64,000 nucleotides of DNA, taken from NCBI GenBank assembly GCA_030141605.1, contig JAQGDQ010000402.1, positions 62,001-126,000 of the forward strand, in the 5' to 3' direction. The notes under the pieces are model-generated. The model did not search any database. It worked only from the letters and a program-made list of their open reading frames with translations, and was not told where the DNA came from. Origin of the DNA: Tubiluchus corallicola. Its lineage: Eukaryota > Priapulida > Priapulimorpha > Priapulimorphida > Tubiluchidae. Shown in pieces: positions 12,173-22,806 of this stretch. The position numbers and the translations under genes are program-made. Position 1 is the stretch's first letter; each line of letters starts with the position of its first letter.

Positions 12173-15100
12173 CTCCCCTCGCCTCTCTCTTTCGCTCTCT
12201 CTTTCGTCTTTCGTCCCTCTCCTTCCCTCCCCCTCTTCTAGCCTATTTACTTTTACCCTGTGAAATTCATTATTAAACTATTAAAAGCATCTGAATATAA
12301 TTAAAATGCAGAAGTGTGCCATGGTCATGTCACCTGCTCAAAGAATTTTTCTATTGAAATAATACTTAGCCATCGGAAAATAGGTTCAAAAAATTGGTCA
12401 TATCACCACAGCTTCGTGAAATTCATTTATCATTAATATTATCAACATTCTACATGGTCTTTGCTTATTGCTCAGTGATGATGATAAGCTAATATGGTGT
12501 ACAGTGGTGTGCAAAAAACGATCAATTAGAGCGTAGCTAGAAATTTCCCATAACTACCAAACTCAATGAACTGAATTACAAATTTCTGAATAAAAAATCC
12601 CATGGTTACTGTAACACCATCAAAGTTGCCATATATTTATATTATTTACTCACTCTAATTAAGTATAGCAAAATGTTCTTGTTTCTCATTGAGTTACGTA
12701 TTTATTCTCCTTTATGATTGTTTAATAACTCCTAAAATATCTAAGCTTGGCTCATGTAAGACGACAGACTAAATGCAATCACTAAAGATACTATTTTTCA
12801 TTGTCCGAACTCATATGAATATTTGATTCAAATTTAACTAATGTATCCTGTTATAATCCAAATCCAGAAATCAATTTGAAGAAACATTAATTTGATGATA
12901 TCCGGTATTCTCTATCTGGCAAAAATGCATATCCGAAGCAACACTGTTCCAAATACATATTTTATGTAAATACACACCTATAGTTTAAAACTAGCTTGTA
13001 AATAATAATAGTATACAGTAAAATACAAACATAATATCAAGAATAGACCCTGCAGAAAGACCAGAACTAGAACCGGATGAAGAACCTTGTTTTACACACG
13101 CATGTTGACTGCTCAAAACGAAGTTCTGTAAAGAAAAAAACAGAAAACAACTTAAAACTATATATTTTTGGCAAACAGTTTTTAAATGAAAGGCCAAGCT
13201 TCTGGGGAAGTTAGGTTTATTTCAATGTTTGTGAAAAAATGTCAGAAGGATTTGGAAATACAAGTGCAATAAGCGCAATGCGTAATTGGTAAAATCGCTT
13301 TAAAGTCACGATCATGTCACGCTTGGATGCTCCCATTTTGAACACCCATTCTTCTACCAAGACGACATACATCAACTGAATAAAAGCAGCGCATGTAAAT
13401 CTCCATCAAAAGTATTACAAATTTGGATAGCTAACTTTATGATTTTTTGCATGAACATTAGGTAAGCTGCAGAAGTCTGAATTAGTTCAAGCAGCAAGTG
13501 CTGATGGAAAGCCATGACGCACTTATGAAAAGTCATGAAATCTACTAGTTACATTTTTAAGTGAATAGTGGCTACCACCGCACCGGAAAATTTCTGTACA
13601 GTGTCAATTTAAATTCGCTTGATGTTTTACAAGCAATTTTTTGCTAATTCCCTTGTATTTTTTTGTTTTTTACAAAATCAGAGTTTTTTGGCTTCACTTG
13701 AGGAGAAATTAAACAGGGTACTTTGGATGGCTGAGCTAAAATCTTTCACTGTTCTCAAGAAAAGGTTTAGAACACCTTGCAATGAAGCATGGATATGAAT
13801 ATACAGGAAATCCATCATTAAAAAGGTTTAAGAAACAGGTTCTGTCAATGATCAGAAAGCCATGGTCTTGAAGACCAAGTGTATGTAAAAAAAAAGTGTA
13901 ACACATCCTTAAAACAATCTTTTGTGGGAAATCTGAAGAATCTGAGGATCAAATGGGCATCCCTCTGTGAAATTCTCTATCAAAAAGTTTTTTCACTGAA
14001 AACTACAACTTCATTCAATTCGAGAAGAATATTAATAGAGATTCTTATGACACCAAAATAATCACAAAAGTTCTATTCTACTCATGCATTCATACCTGTA
14101 CCTTACTACTGTAGCTCATTACCCTAAGTGACCATGACCTTGTTTAGAGTGATTTGGGGTGATCTTGTTTGTATAAAAAATCTTTAGAATTGAGACTTTT
14201 AAATCATTCGGGCACAGAATTCTAGGGTCAAAACATCACACGAAAAAAACAAAATTCAAATGCATTAAACGTTGCTACAAAAGTTAAGTATTGCATAAAA
14301 ACTTAAAGCAGACCTCATACATGTACAATGGCATATATATATATATATATATAAATATGTATGCTTTATTAACACACAAATTCATACTTACGTATTGATC
14401 AGACACTGATTCGCCAACTGCAGAAAAGTAATCTGTTTCACAGGACGTACATGTCAGCTGAATCTTTGAAGTTCTGAAAAATATGACATCCTTGGCATTT
14501 CGAGCTGACATTTTACACTAGCAACCTGATGTAAGTATATAGTAATAGCAATTTATTGCTCATCATCATTGTAACTACGATGCAGTATAAAAACCGCTGG
14601 GTGTGTGCACCGTTAAATGGGAGACATAGAAAGGAATACTGCACGTTAGGAAAAACACGTGCTTCAGGTTGGACTGTTGTGTTATTTTGTTCAAAATTAA
14701 CCACAGGTTCTGCATTATGACAGCATACTCATAAAAATACAATTACGTTTGCATAAATTCACTTTTCCAACCACAAAACTAGGTTTTTGTACATTCCACT
14801 ACATGCATTTCCGTACGTTTCTACCGCACAGTTTCTTCTGAAATACCTTACAATAGAATTGTTAAAATCTAAAGAACAGAGATGCTCCTCTAAAGCTTGA
14901 ACAGTCTCACTGCATAAAATCTTCTAAATTAACAATGTCTTCCATTATGAGAACAATAAGACTGGGCTAACACAACCTCACAAAAATTAGATTTAAATGT
15001 CGCAATCAACATTTAAATATTACTAATGGCAGCTAGTATGACTTAGTATATTATAGTACTCACTTATTTGGAGTGCCTTTACTGGTAAACTGAAGCACCC

Positions 15101-16932
15101 ATATACCATTTATGTTATTGAATGTTCCAGTACCAGGTGATCCAATATCAAAATACTGACTTCCGGCATATTGACAAAGCTGAAATATATACACTAAATC
15201 AATAGAAATTTAGATTGAAACAAAATGATACTTTAATCAAGAACAACATGATACTTCTTCTGAACAAACATTGGAACAATTAATAAAAATCACACAAGAA
15301 AAAAGCTACAACATTTCAATCCACCACTCTGAATTATCTTCAGGTGGTCTATTGACTGTACTATCAAATAAAATAAAAAATAAGTATTTGATGAACTTTT
15401 TGAGCATTTCTGCTGTATTTCCTTTCACTCGATGACAGTTCAAAATAATAAAATATCACATCTTTTTAACTCTGCATTGTAAGACTTTTTATTGGTTTAT
15501 AAAGACAAAAGTCTAATCTATAGTTATGAAAGCACTAAATTTTAAACATTCAAAGACCATTTACACTTTGCCACTGAGCCAGGAATTTTTATTTAATTAT
15601 TAATTACAAAATGCACAAAGCAGCATAGGTCTTTTTATTTACTTCTATGAATATAATATACCAAAATGGAATTATCTCAAAATCAGTTAAAGATAAAGTA
15701 AGTTTTGTTTAGTAACTGAAACATGTAACCATACATGTAAAACATGTTAAATGACATGTGTAAGTTGTCAATTTACAACCTGTTATTAACTCTTGGATAG
15801 CTGGTTACTCACATTCATTAATAGTGATTTCCTGTCACAGCAGATTTTTCTTCACATGTTCAACTTGTAGTGTTTATCACAGCATTAGCATGTACGGTCT
15901 CAGTGCCATTGGGCTTGTACCAAAATTTTGTATGTAGTTAAGCCTCACTCAAAATTGGTTTGATGTTTTTGATGTAACTTACTTCAAAATTTATTATAAT
16001 AATTTAAAAGGGTTTAAAAATTTCTATTTCTGCCAAATAAAGAAAGAAAAATGGTGCCAAAATATTCCATTAAATCAGTTAGCAAGACTGACTGTTACAG
16101 TAGGCATATATGTATTACATGCCTACTAGCTCTTAGAATACCTGTACTTACCATAACCCCTTTATCGCAACCAGTACCTGATGGTCCATATTTAAAACTG
16201 TTGCAAGGGTTGAAAGCATAGGTATAGCCACCATCATCAGCTCCAGGCATGACAAACCTAAAGTAAAAACAAGATTCGATTGTTACAGTTATAGCAATTT
16301 TTAACTTGAAGTAAAGTTACATGGACAGATGTTAACTTTTTCTACAACTGTTTTTTATTTTGTTTTCTTTGATGTTTAGAAGATGCCTTCTGATGCCTCA
16401 GCTAAGAAAATATCCTTCTTGGTTCTTTTAGCAAAATTATCGTTAAATCTTACATTCAGTGAAGTTCTCTTTATGGCCTTCTTACTAAGAAAATGGGCAT
16501 TAAGAACTATCTACTGCATCACACATGAGATGTATAGACTCACTTTAACAATGATGTACAACCTACCAGACTATCTTGCGTGAGCATGTCATTTTAAAGA
16601 TTTTATGCACGAGTGTTCATAGTCATTAATAAGATTCATAATCATAATCATTTGCAGCATTAATAAAAATGTGGTAACGTTCATCAAAGCTTAATAGCAA
16701 ACAGTAACAAATATATGCAAATACATTCACTTTACTGAAAAGTTACTTACTTTGCCTTTGAACCTGTCGGATTCGCAAGTGGCGAGAGGTCAATATACTT
16801 TCCTGAACCGTCAACAAATTTACAAGAACAGTCAATCTTGTTAATGGAGCATGTCTCACCATTTATTAATTTATCCTGGGTTATGAAAATAGTAAATAAT
16901 ATCACAGCTAGCCAGGCATTTGTGGCAGTCAT
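8175..16932 (-). CDS. Cation-dependent mannose-6-phosphate receptor-like (ATG27/MRH family) protein
   Basis: Type I receptor expected to cycle between Golgi and endosomes. Coding exons, all in phase: 16932-16751, 16257-16152, 15179-15064, 14473-14392, 13125-13031, 11461-11335 and 8234-8175, giving 255 residues (human M6PR has 277). Order: signal peptide (WLAVILFTIFI core); lumenal Cys-rich domain (about 27-170) with LCQYAG, GIWVLQF and an N-linked site NKT; a Ser/Gly linker; membrane segment GSILDIIFFVLLVVYFVGG; tail. The tail has the family signature GAKGKEMIPHYEFWADLP, including the Phe-Trp pair known as an endosomal retrieval signal in M6PR. It continues DGTLFCVRGC with two likely palmitoylated cysteines and ends EEYYERI. 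By eye the Arg and Glu that contact sugar in M6PR are not conserved, so lectin activity is doubtful. An ATG at 16989 would add 19 residues. I prefer 16932 because it gives a normal signal peptide. Confidence 0.85.
8965..9054 (-). tRNA. tRNA-Tyr (GTA) with 17-nt intron
   Basis: The 37-nt 5' half (9054-9018) and 36-nt 3' half (9000-8965) form a canonical cloverleaf. The acceptor is CCTTCGA paired with TCGAAGG, with discriminator A. The D arm contains TAGCTCAGTTGGTAGAGC, the anticodon is GTA in ACTGTAG, and the T arm is CTGGTTCAAATCCGG with both Pol III boxes intact. The 17-nt intron (9017-9001) sits one base 3' of the anticodon, the usual eukaryotic position. A T6 Pol III terminator follows at 8962-8957. 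It lies inside the last intron of the M6PR-like gene, on the same strand. Confidence 0.96.
10000..10093 (-). pseudogene. tRNA-Tyr pseudogene with intron remnant
   Basis: This is a decayed copy of the tRNA-Tyr gene about 1 kb away. It keeps TTGGTAG in the D arm, GACTGTAGTGG across the anticodon and intron junction, TTCTTAGG in the anticodon 3' stem and GGTTCAAATC in the T loop. Both acceptor strands have diverged and cannot pair. Retention of the intron shows it arose by DNA duplication rather than from a processed RNA. Confidence 0.85.
11051..11260. repeat. GA-rich purine tract
   Basis: A strand-asymmetric GA/GGA microsatellite with interruptions, inside the last intron of the M6PR-like gene. 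Reading frames on both strands are low complexity. Confidence 0.9.
11964..12290. repeat. Compound CT microsatellite with duplicated interruption and conserved flank
   Basis: Two CT arrays (about 11964-12040 and 12083-12170) are each followed by the same interruption, CCCCTCCCCTCGCC and then TTTCGCTCTCTCTTTCGTC. This gives an imperfect tandem unit of about 129 bp. The right flank, ending GTGAAATTCATTATTAAAC then TATTAAAAGCATCTG, recurs next to the CT array at 57921, so this is a dispersed repeat and not a chance microsatellite. Confidence 0.8.
13716..14010 (+). pseudogene. Transposase remnant (Tc1/mariner-type helix-turn-helix domain)
   Basis: Plus-strand translation gives LWMAELKSFTVLKKRFRT. 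Across frame breaks it is followed by KSIIKKV, ETGSVNDQKA and a basic stretch. This is the order seen in the N-terminal DNA-binding domain of mariner-like transposases that begin with a W-x-x-E-x-x-S pattern. Stops and shifts show it is dead. It lies in an intron of the M6PR-like gene and could derive from the element family at 6083 and 37267. Confidence 0.45.
14331..14352. repeat. AT dinucleotide microsatellite
   Basis: A short pure TA run in an M6PR-like intron, 40 bp downstream of an exon donor (transcript sense). Confidence 0.9.
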
Positions 16933-17031
16933 TATTCTAGATATATTAAGAAGGCTATCACACAATCGCACAATAAAAATTCCCAGCATCCTTAGCACAT
17001 TTGCAATGTGATCTCATTTAATTAGCATAAT
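16933..17031 (-). promoter_or_regulatory. 5' leader of the M6PR-like gene with upstream ATGs
   Basis: The exon begins at 17031 after a TTTTTTCAG acceptor. The leader holds a 4-codon upstream frame (17028-17014). An overlapping 19-codon frame (17017-16958) terminates 25 nt before the chosen start at 16932. Such upstream frames usually reduce translation, so the gene may be translationally controlled. Confidence 0.45.
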
Positions 17032-17723
17032 CTGAAAAAAGAAAAGCAGTAAAATTAGCTGAAAGAAGTGCTAGCTTAATGTACAGTTTTTTTTTCAAGG
17101 AATGGTGCTACGTCTTAAATATTAATCAACAGATAACAGTTTCCAGCACTGGGAACATTAATAACAAGTTGGTGCAACTTTACTTCACATCAAGCTATGT
17201 GAAATTGTAACAAATGTTTTGCTATAATTTTCAAAATATGTTTATATCAGGAAGTGCTATAGCCAAAAAGTTTCAAAATAAATCTAAAACCATGATGATA
17301 ACAAGAAGTGCGTCCACCTCATGCTATGGCACTGATTTTCAGCAGTGAAATTATCACCGTTTTATTTACATATAGATTAGAAGCCAAAAGAAGTTTTATG
17401 CAAAATTCAAGTGCAAAAGGTTTAAGTGGCTAAACAGAATGTACAGATGCAAGGTTTCAACAATACTTTTGAATTTTTGAACTCATGAGAAAATTTTATG
17501 CCAATGTTTCCTTTAGTGCATGGTGAGTAGTGCTTAGATTTATGCTCAAGACAAAAAAATACCAGCCATAAATGGACACAAGACAAACTTGACCATCGGC
17601 CTATGGTGAATATTTCACCTAGATTGGAGCACAAAAAAAATCTGTAGGATATTTTGTATCACCCACTTGCTATCTTATTGCCTTACAGAGCTTGCATAAG
17701 CAGCAACCCTGTATAAAACTCAC

Positions 17724-17800
17724 TTGATGACCGCTAAGCGCAGGCGTTTTAAAGGCAAGTCGTTCAAAACAAGTTTAAATAACTTTGCCCAAAGTTCAAA
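17724..17800 (-). other. Candidate non-coding first exon of the M6PR-like gene
   Basis: On the minus strand a GC-richer patch (CGCCTGCGCTTAGCGG) is followed by a strong donor, CATCAA|GTGAGT, at 17724/17723. Splicing to 17031 would remove a 691-bp intron. The upstream limit of the exon is a guess. A weaker alternative donor lies near 20788. Confidence 0.4.
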
Positions 17801-18008
17801 AAATAATCAGAGCACTCGTAGCACTCGTCACTACTTAAGCAAAAGCGTAAATTACTTTATATTGTCCATAAGATTAATAATTTTTCTTTTGGTAAATCAG
17901 TGGATGTACACTGGGATAGCAATACAGTGCCATTTTCCCAGCTGGCATGAACATTTTAAACTATTTTTTTGCAATTACACAAGACTTTCAAACAGGTAAG
18001 TATAATGT

Positions 18009-18600
18009 CTAGTTATGTTTTTTACTGAGAAGAGCACATTGTATTAAATAGAACAAGATTAAGGTTATAAAAAAGAATGCCTGACAAATAAAAATACTGC
18101 ATAATTCAGGTCTCTTGAATACATTTAGTTTACAAAAAGCATGGTGACTGTATGTCAAAATTAGTAGCATAACTGTATATTTTAAAATTTTCAAAATGTG
18201 CCCTAATAGGCTTATAGTTCTACTCAAAGGGAAACTACTTTCGATCCATACATCTGACAGCATCCAACAACTTTCCAAATGTTTCATTCTTTAAGCATGA
18301 ACTACATTTTCTGTCTCAATTTTTGAAAGATGTAGCTTCCCTTTTTTGCAAATGACGATATTACATCCAATCCATGAATGTGTGGCAGCCAAAGAAGCAC
18401 TAATGCGTGTTGTCTAAAGATCTTGCAGTAGCAGCTATACTGACAAATCTTCTTTTTTTCTGACATCCAAATCCAGTTACTGTGTGGCAGTGACTTTACT
18501 GGCTGATAGTTTGATAGATACACTATGCCGGTATCTCCAACATGAATTGTCCTACCATATGCATATCTGAGCATCAGATGACTACTTTTTCATGATTACA
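18009..18600 (-). pseudogene. Relic of a transposon-associated gene
   Basis: Minus-strand translation reads GDTGIVYLSNYQPVKSLPHS then NWIWMSEKKK. After a gap it reads LLWLPHIHGLDVISSFAKKG. This resembles the D-T-D-V-L-L ... W-x-K ... L-P-x-x-H-x-x-x-G-C-D-x-x-S-A-F-x-x-K-G arrangement of a gene family that is repeated in many invertebrate genomes and usually annotated near mobile elements. It is diverged, fragmented and not part of an identifiable exon set. I cannot name the family with certainty. Confidence 0.4.
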
Positions 18601-18830
18601 GACAGGCAAGCTCTAGGTACATCACAGCAAATGACTTTGTTGTGTTGAGAGACAAGGAAGCAGCACTTATTGCCAGATGATGTAAATCCTTCAACTTCCT
18701 ACAAGAAAAGCTTTTAAATACATATTGCTGTCATTATAGGAATTGAGATAGTTACATTCATCTTGTCCGCGTGTTTTACTTTCAGAAACTTTTAAAGAAT
18801 TGTTCTTATACTCAGCACTTGTGTTTTCAC

Positions 18831-19164
18831 CACAGTGTCATCAAAATAACTACAGAGATGTGTCTATTTTCATCACAGTGCCAACAGGATAACTGCAGAG
18901 ATGTGTCTGTTTTCATCACAGTGCCATCAGGATAACCTCGTAGATGTGTATATTTTTATCATAGTGCAATCAGGATAACTATAGAGATGTGTCTGTTTTC
19001 ATCACAGTGCCATCAGGATAACCATAGAGATGTGTCTGTTTTCATCACAGTGCCATCAGGATAACTACAGAGATGTGTCTGTTTTCATCACAGCGCCATC
19101 AGGATAACTACAGAGATGTGTCCATTTTCATCACAGTGCCATCAGGATAACTACAGAGATGTGT
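18831..19164. repeat. 43-bp minisatellite, about 8 copies
   Basis: The unit contains TTTTCATCACAGTGCCATCA followed by GGATAACTACAGAGATGTGTC. Copies differ by a few substitutions and two (around 18930-18990) are more diverged. Repeats abut with no unique spacers. Confidence 0.93.
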
Positions 19165-19629
19165 AACTCTTGACACATGCAGCTCGTGAATGCTTTGATC
19201 TAGAATTGGAAATAATTTATCCTCTCACTGTGACACCACTTTCTCTGAGTTATCCAGATGGTTAAAACAAACAAGTCTAAACTGCTTTGCATTTTTGAGT
19301 CAAGAGTTGAACACGGATATCCATAGAGCATTAATTCCTATGTCATATCTCTTATAGAGTCTCTTATAATAATCTCTTATAGGGTCCACACGGTCATTCA
19401 AAAGAATGATCTCTGCCTACACTATCAGTTTTCACTGTCAGTTAGTTTGCATGTAACAATTTGTTGAAGGGCTGTTCGTTTCACTTCTGAAAAGGCACCA
19501 AAACTACCTGCATGAAAATGAGCTTTGTTGGCAGTGGTTACAGCATGTTCTTCTATAAATGGAGAGTCAAATCGCAGAAAAAAGACGTTATGGGTTAAAA
19601 GTGGCTACAACTAAGAAGTGAAAAAGGAA

Positions 19630-19810
19630 GCTAATGAATATTTGAAGAATTAAGCACAGAAGCACAAAATGACGTTTTGACACCAACAATTTTTGATGAC
19701 TTGTTGGATAAAATTTTGCCTTTCATACAGAAGAGTGATAACAACATGAGAGAGTCAATTTCTACTGCTGCTAGATTGGAGATGACACTAAGATTCTTAG
19801 CAACCTGTAT
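19630..19810 (+). pseudogene. Harbinger transposase fragment
   Basis: This is the N-terminal portion of a HARBI1-like nuclease (FDDLLDKILPFIQ ... SISTAARLEMTLRFLATC). The DDE catalytic core that should follow has been lost, and the frame ends shortly after TLRFLATCISYT. Confidence 0.7.
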
Positions 19811-19859
19811 ATCGTACACACCGCTACAGAATTCTGCTCATTACAAAGCTTGTTCTTAA

Positions 19860-20040
19860 TAATTCCTGGGACATGTATATAGTGTAATAATTTTTTATAT
19901 CCTATCTCTTTGGCTTCTCTGTCCTTATAATCAACCAATGAAACATTCCATAAGCACTCTATAGAGTCCATAAAGCCTATTAAGAATTCTTTGCTGTACT
20001 CTACAGTCACACACAACAGTTTCTTCACTTGTGTGACACT
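19860..20040 (-). pseudogene. MADF-domain protein fragment of the Harbinger element
   Basis: The frame reads ECLWNVSLVDYKDREAKEIG and on to YKKLL. It matches the MADF pattern of a leading Leu-Trp, a Tyr-x-(D/N)-(R/K) turn and a Glu-Ala-like helix. It is convergent with the transposase fragment, as expected for two-gene Harbinger elements, and it is truncated. Confidence 0.6.
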
Positions 20041-20920
20041 CGTACAATTAATTTGTAAAACAATATACGCTTTTCATTGTTTTTTAGTGACAGCACGCTG
20101 TTTTTCGGGAATTTTGAGTATTTTGGGTGTCTTGGCATACCCCTTCAAATGGGCTGTTCCAGCTGAGTCGTCAGCGCACATTTTTATTGGCTGCTAAATC
20201 CGACACTGACGAAAATCAACACAAGCTTGATATTGCCAAATTTGAATGACATTCTTTTTTCACTGCCATTTTTATGTCCACACGGTCTTTCAACACCAGC
20301 AAACTCAAGAATGGAATTATTTTAAATGACCGTGTGTACACGTCCTATTAAATTGATCGACGCTTGTTGCAGCATGTTCCCACAACCAGCGTAACGCGTA
20401 GCCATCGTGTGACAAACTGCACAACACGCCATATCCTCTGAAATTCAGCAAAACTTCTGACATGACGTTCTAAACATGACATGACGGCTGCACGATATGG
20501 TGAAAAATGCTTTCACACCGTGTCTTACTAGCCCACAGAATAAGTAGTGAAAAGTTGTCGTCAAAACTCAAAACGACAATAGAATTTAGAAAAGTCAAAG
20601 TTTGCCAAAATCATAGTACAAAATATTTAAAATTGGTTTATTGCACATAACACAATACATAACAGAATCATTGTTGCAGTATGAAATAATGTAAATTTGG
20701 AATTTATCAATTATTTAATTACTATTTAACAGTGAAAATAATGTAAAGAAAGTTACATGAGATGTTACGACACAAGTCGCAAAACTTACTTTCGTGCATG
20801 TTAGGCTCGGCAACATGGCAGACCTCTAAAATTTTGAATTTGAATTTTTTTATTTATTAGTCTCATTCATCAATTTTGTAAGAAAGACCATGCTGCCGTC
20901 GAGTGTCCAGTCTTCACTCA

Positions 20921-20927
20921 TATTAAT

Positions 20928-20962
<35 letters not shown>

Positions 20963-20983
20963 TAATAATAATAATAATAATTT
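20921..20983. repeat. TAA trinucleotide microsatellite
   Basis: Nearly pure AAT/TAA repeat with one GAT interruption. Confidence 0.95.
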
Positions 20984-22764
20984 AAGTTGGTGGCATTAGC
21001 AAGACAAAGTCTCAGCAAAGTAGGTAAAGATAAAGAAAATATTACAAAAAGTTGTAGCACATCGAACAAAGGTAGCAGATATTAATATTGAATATTATGT
21101 ATTAACAGCAATCATATTTAATAAGAATAAAATTAAACTCATAACTAAGTAGAAAATACAAACAGATTTGGCAATATAATAGTAATTTATTACAACTAAC
21201 TATGAGCGCAAATAGAACATGCATACATAAATCAGATAAATGGTAACTTAATATTATAATGTAATTATTGCGGTATATACATCACAATCATGCAACAGGG
21301 CTCAAAAAAAAACAAAAAGAAAAAATGAATATCATTGGCCTATTATAAGAATACTAAGCTGTTAAACAGTGAACAATTGTTATATTGTTTTGATTTTCCC
21401 CTCTCAAGGTCACTCTCCATTACTTAAAATTAATGTTAAACTAACAAAATGGTAATAAAGCTTCAGTTTTATACTAAAGTAAATATAGCTGTTTTATAAG
21501 TCATGCAGAAAAATGGCATTTATATAGCTTCGATAATAGTAATAACGTGACCACTATAACAGGATTTAGTAAATCTGTAATGTTATAGTTGGGCTTAAGC
21601 AAACAAACGTCAATAAGTCAATAAAATTAAAATCATACACTCAATGCATAAAAAGCAGATGCACTGCAGATAAATACTGAGTGACATTATGCCAAAATGT
21701 AAGTTAACAATAGTTGTTCAGTAAATATTTGTTGCATTTCTCAAGGAATACAGTCAAATATTCCATCAACAGGGAATGAATTCCACTATTGTGTTCATTA
21801 TATTTTATTGTTTTGGAGTCACAATTAAGAACAGAGATTAAGATTGCGGCATGCAATAAACTTGATAACATTACGGACGCATTTTTAATTCATAATTTTA
21901 GTTTTATCACCTATAGCCAAACAGTAACCTGTATCACTAAATTTTTTATCATCTCCTTGCAACTAAGGAGCACAAAGAAATGTAGCATATCCTTTGGGCG
22001 TGTGTGTTTTCTTATTCGTCTGTAGAACGACCCAACTGGCCTGTGATATCGATACCAATATAAGGGGTAGGTATAGGTGGTTGGGTATGTGATAATACCA
22101 CTATAACGCAAGGCAGGTAGGTCGAAATAAGCCGAAAACTTGATATCGTCATTATAATTATGTGGATGGCTCTGATGAGTGATTTGCCAGAAGTTTTATA
22201 AAAGTTGACAAATTGTGCAATGCAAATCTGAAAGCTACAGAAGACGATATCATAATTTACACTAAATCCAGTATTAATATAAAAATTACAAAAGAAACGT
22301 AGTCAAACTCTCAGTTTTGGCATTTAAAAGTTTTCCGTTTTTAATGCTCCATGGCTAATCCAAAGCAAACATGAGCAAAAAAGCTAATTGAAATGAACGA
22401 GATATCTTGTGCAGTTATTTCTAAAGATATCTATCAGAACGAGATAGTTTCCGACTTCCGGTTTTGATTTGCATCTGCTAACTTTAGTATTGTGATATTT
22501 TTTGTTTAAGTTTTATGTTTTTTTGTCAGTAGACTTGTGACTAATGTAAATACTTATTAAATTTGTTTCTTTAAATTTTCTCTTGTGCCACTTTGGTTGT
22601 TATTAATTATTATTTTATAGAAACTAATACTAATTAGTAATAGTAAATTTATTTAACTTCATACAGCAGTTAAGATGTTATTCCGTTAGTGCATATTATA
22701 CAGATAAATACGAGCAGAGGTGGCGAAAGACCTTACAGTTACCCAGTAGGGTAATCACCTCTAA

Positions 22765-22806
22765 TTATATATACACACATATATATATGTGTGTGTATAT
22801 ATAAGA
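22765..22806. repeat. AT/AC near-palindrome
   Basis: TATATATACACACATATATA faces ATGTGTGTGTATATATA. The arms differ by one CA/TG unit. It could form a cruciform. Confidence 0.8.

Larger units (their letters stand above)
19380..20347. mobile_element. PIF/Harbinger DNA transposon relic
   Basis: It is flanked by TTA target duplications (19377-19379 and 20348-20350), the 3-bp preference of this superfamily. The terminal inverted repeats share ACACGGTCATT and an A-rich continuation (left TAGGGTCCACACGGTCATT; right, inverted, TAGGACGTGT then ACACGGTCATT). Inside on the plus strand (about 19670-19810) is LTPTIFDDLLDKILPFIQ then MRESISTAARLEMTLRFLAT, characteristic of HARBI1-type transposases. On the minus strand (about 20030-19880) is FMDSIECLWNVSLVDYKDRE, which resembles a MADF DNA-binding domain, the usual second protein of these elements. 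It is heavily deleted and inactive. Confidence 0.85.

Noticed and set aside
11949-12263. Leu-Ser-rich frame in an M6PR-like intron
   Set aside because: Product of the compound CT microsatellite.
13021-13034. Alternative donor GG|GTCTAT at the end of the M6PR-like linker exon
   Set aside because: Phase would fit, but the donor AT|GTTTGT restores a 19-residue membrane segment of exactly the M6PR length.
16987-16989. ATG at 16989 as the M6PR-like start
   Set aside because: It would put about 25 residues before the hydrophobic core and overlaps an upstream frame; kept only as an alternative.
18831-19164. CRISPR-like repeat series
   Set aside because: Repeats abut without spacers and diverge gradually; a minisatellite in an animal genome.
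20788-20830. Minus-strand ATGTTGCCGAGCC followed by GTAAGT as the first M6PR-like coding exon
   Set aside because: Spliced to 17031 it reaches a stop after five further codons; it could at most be an untranslated alternative exon.
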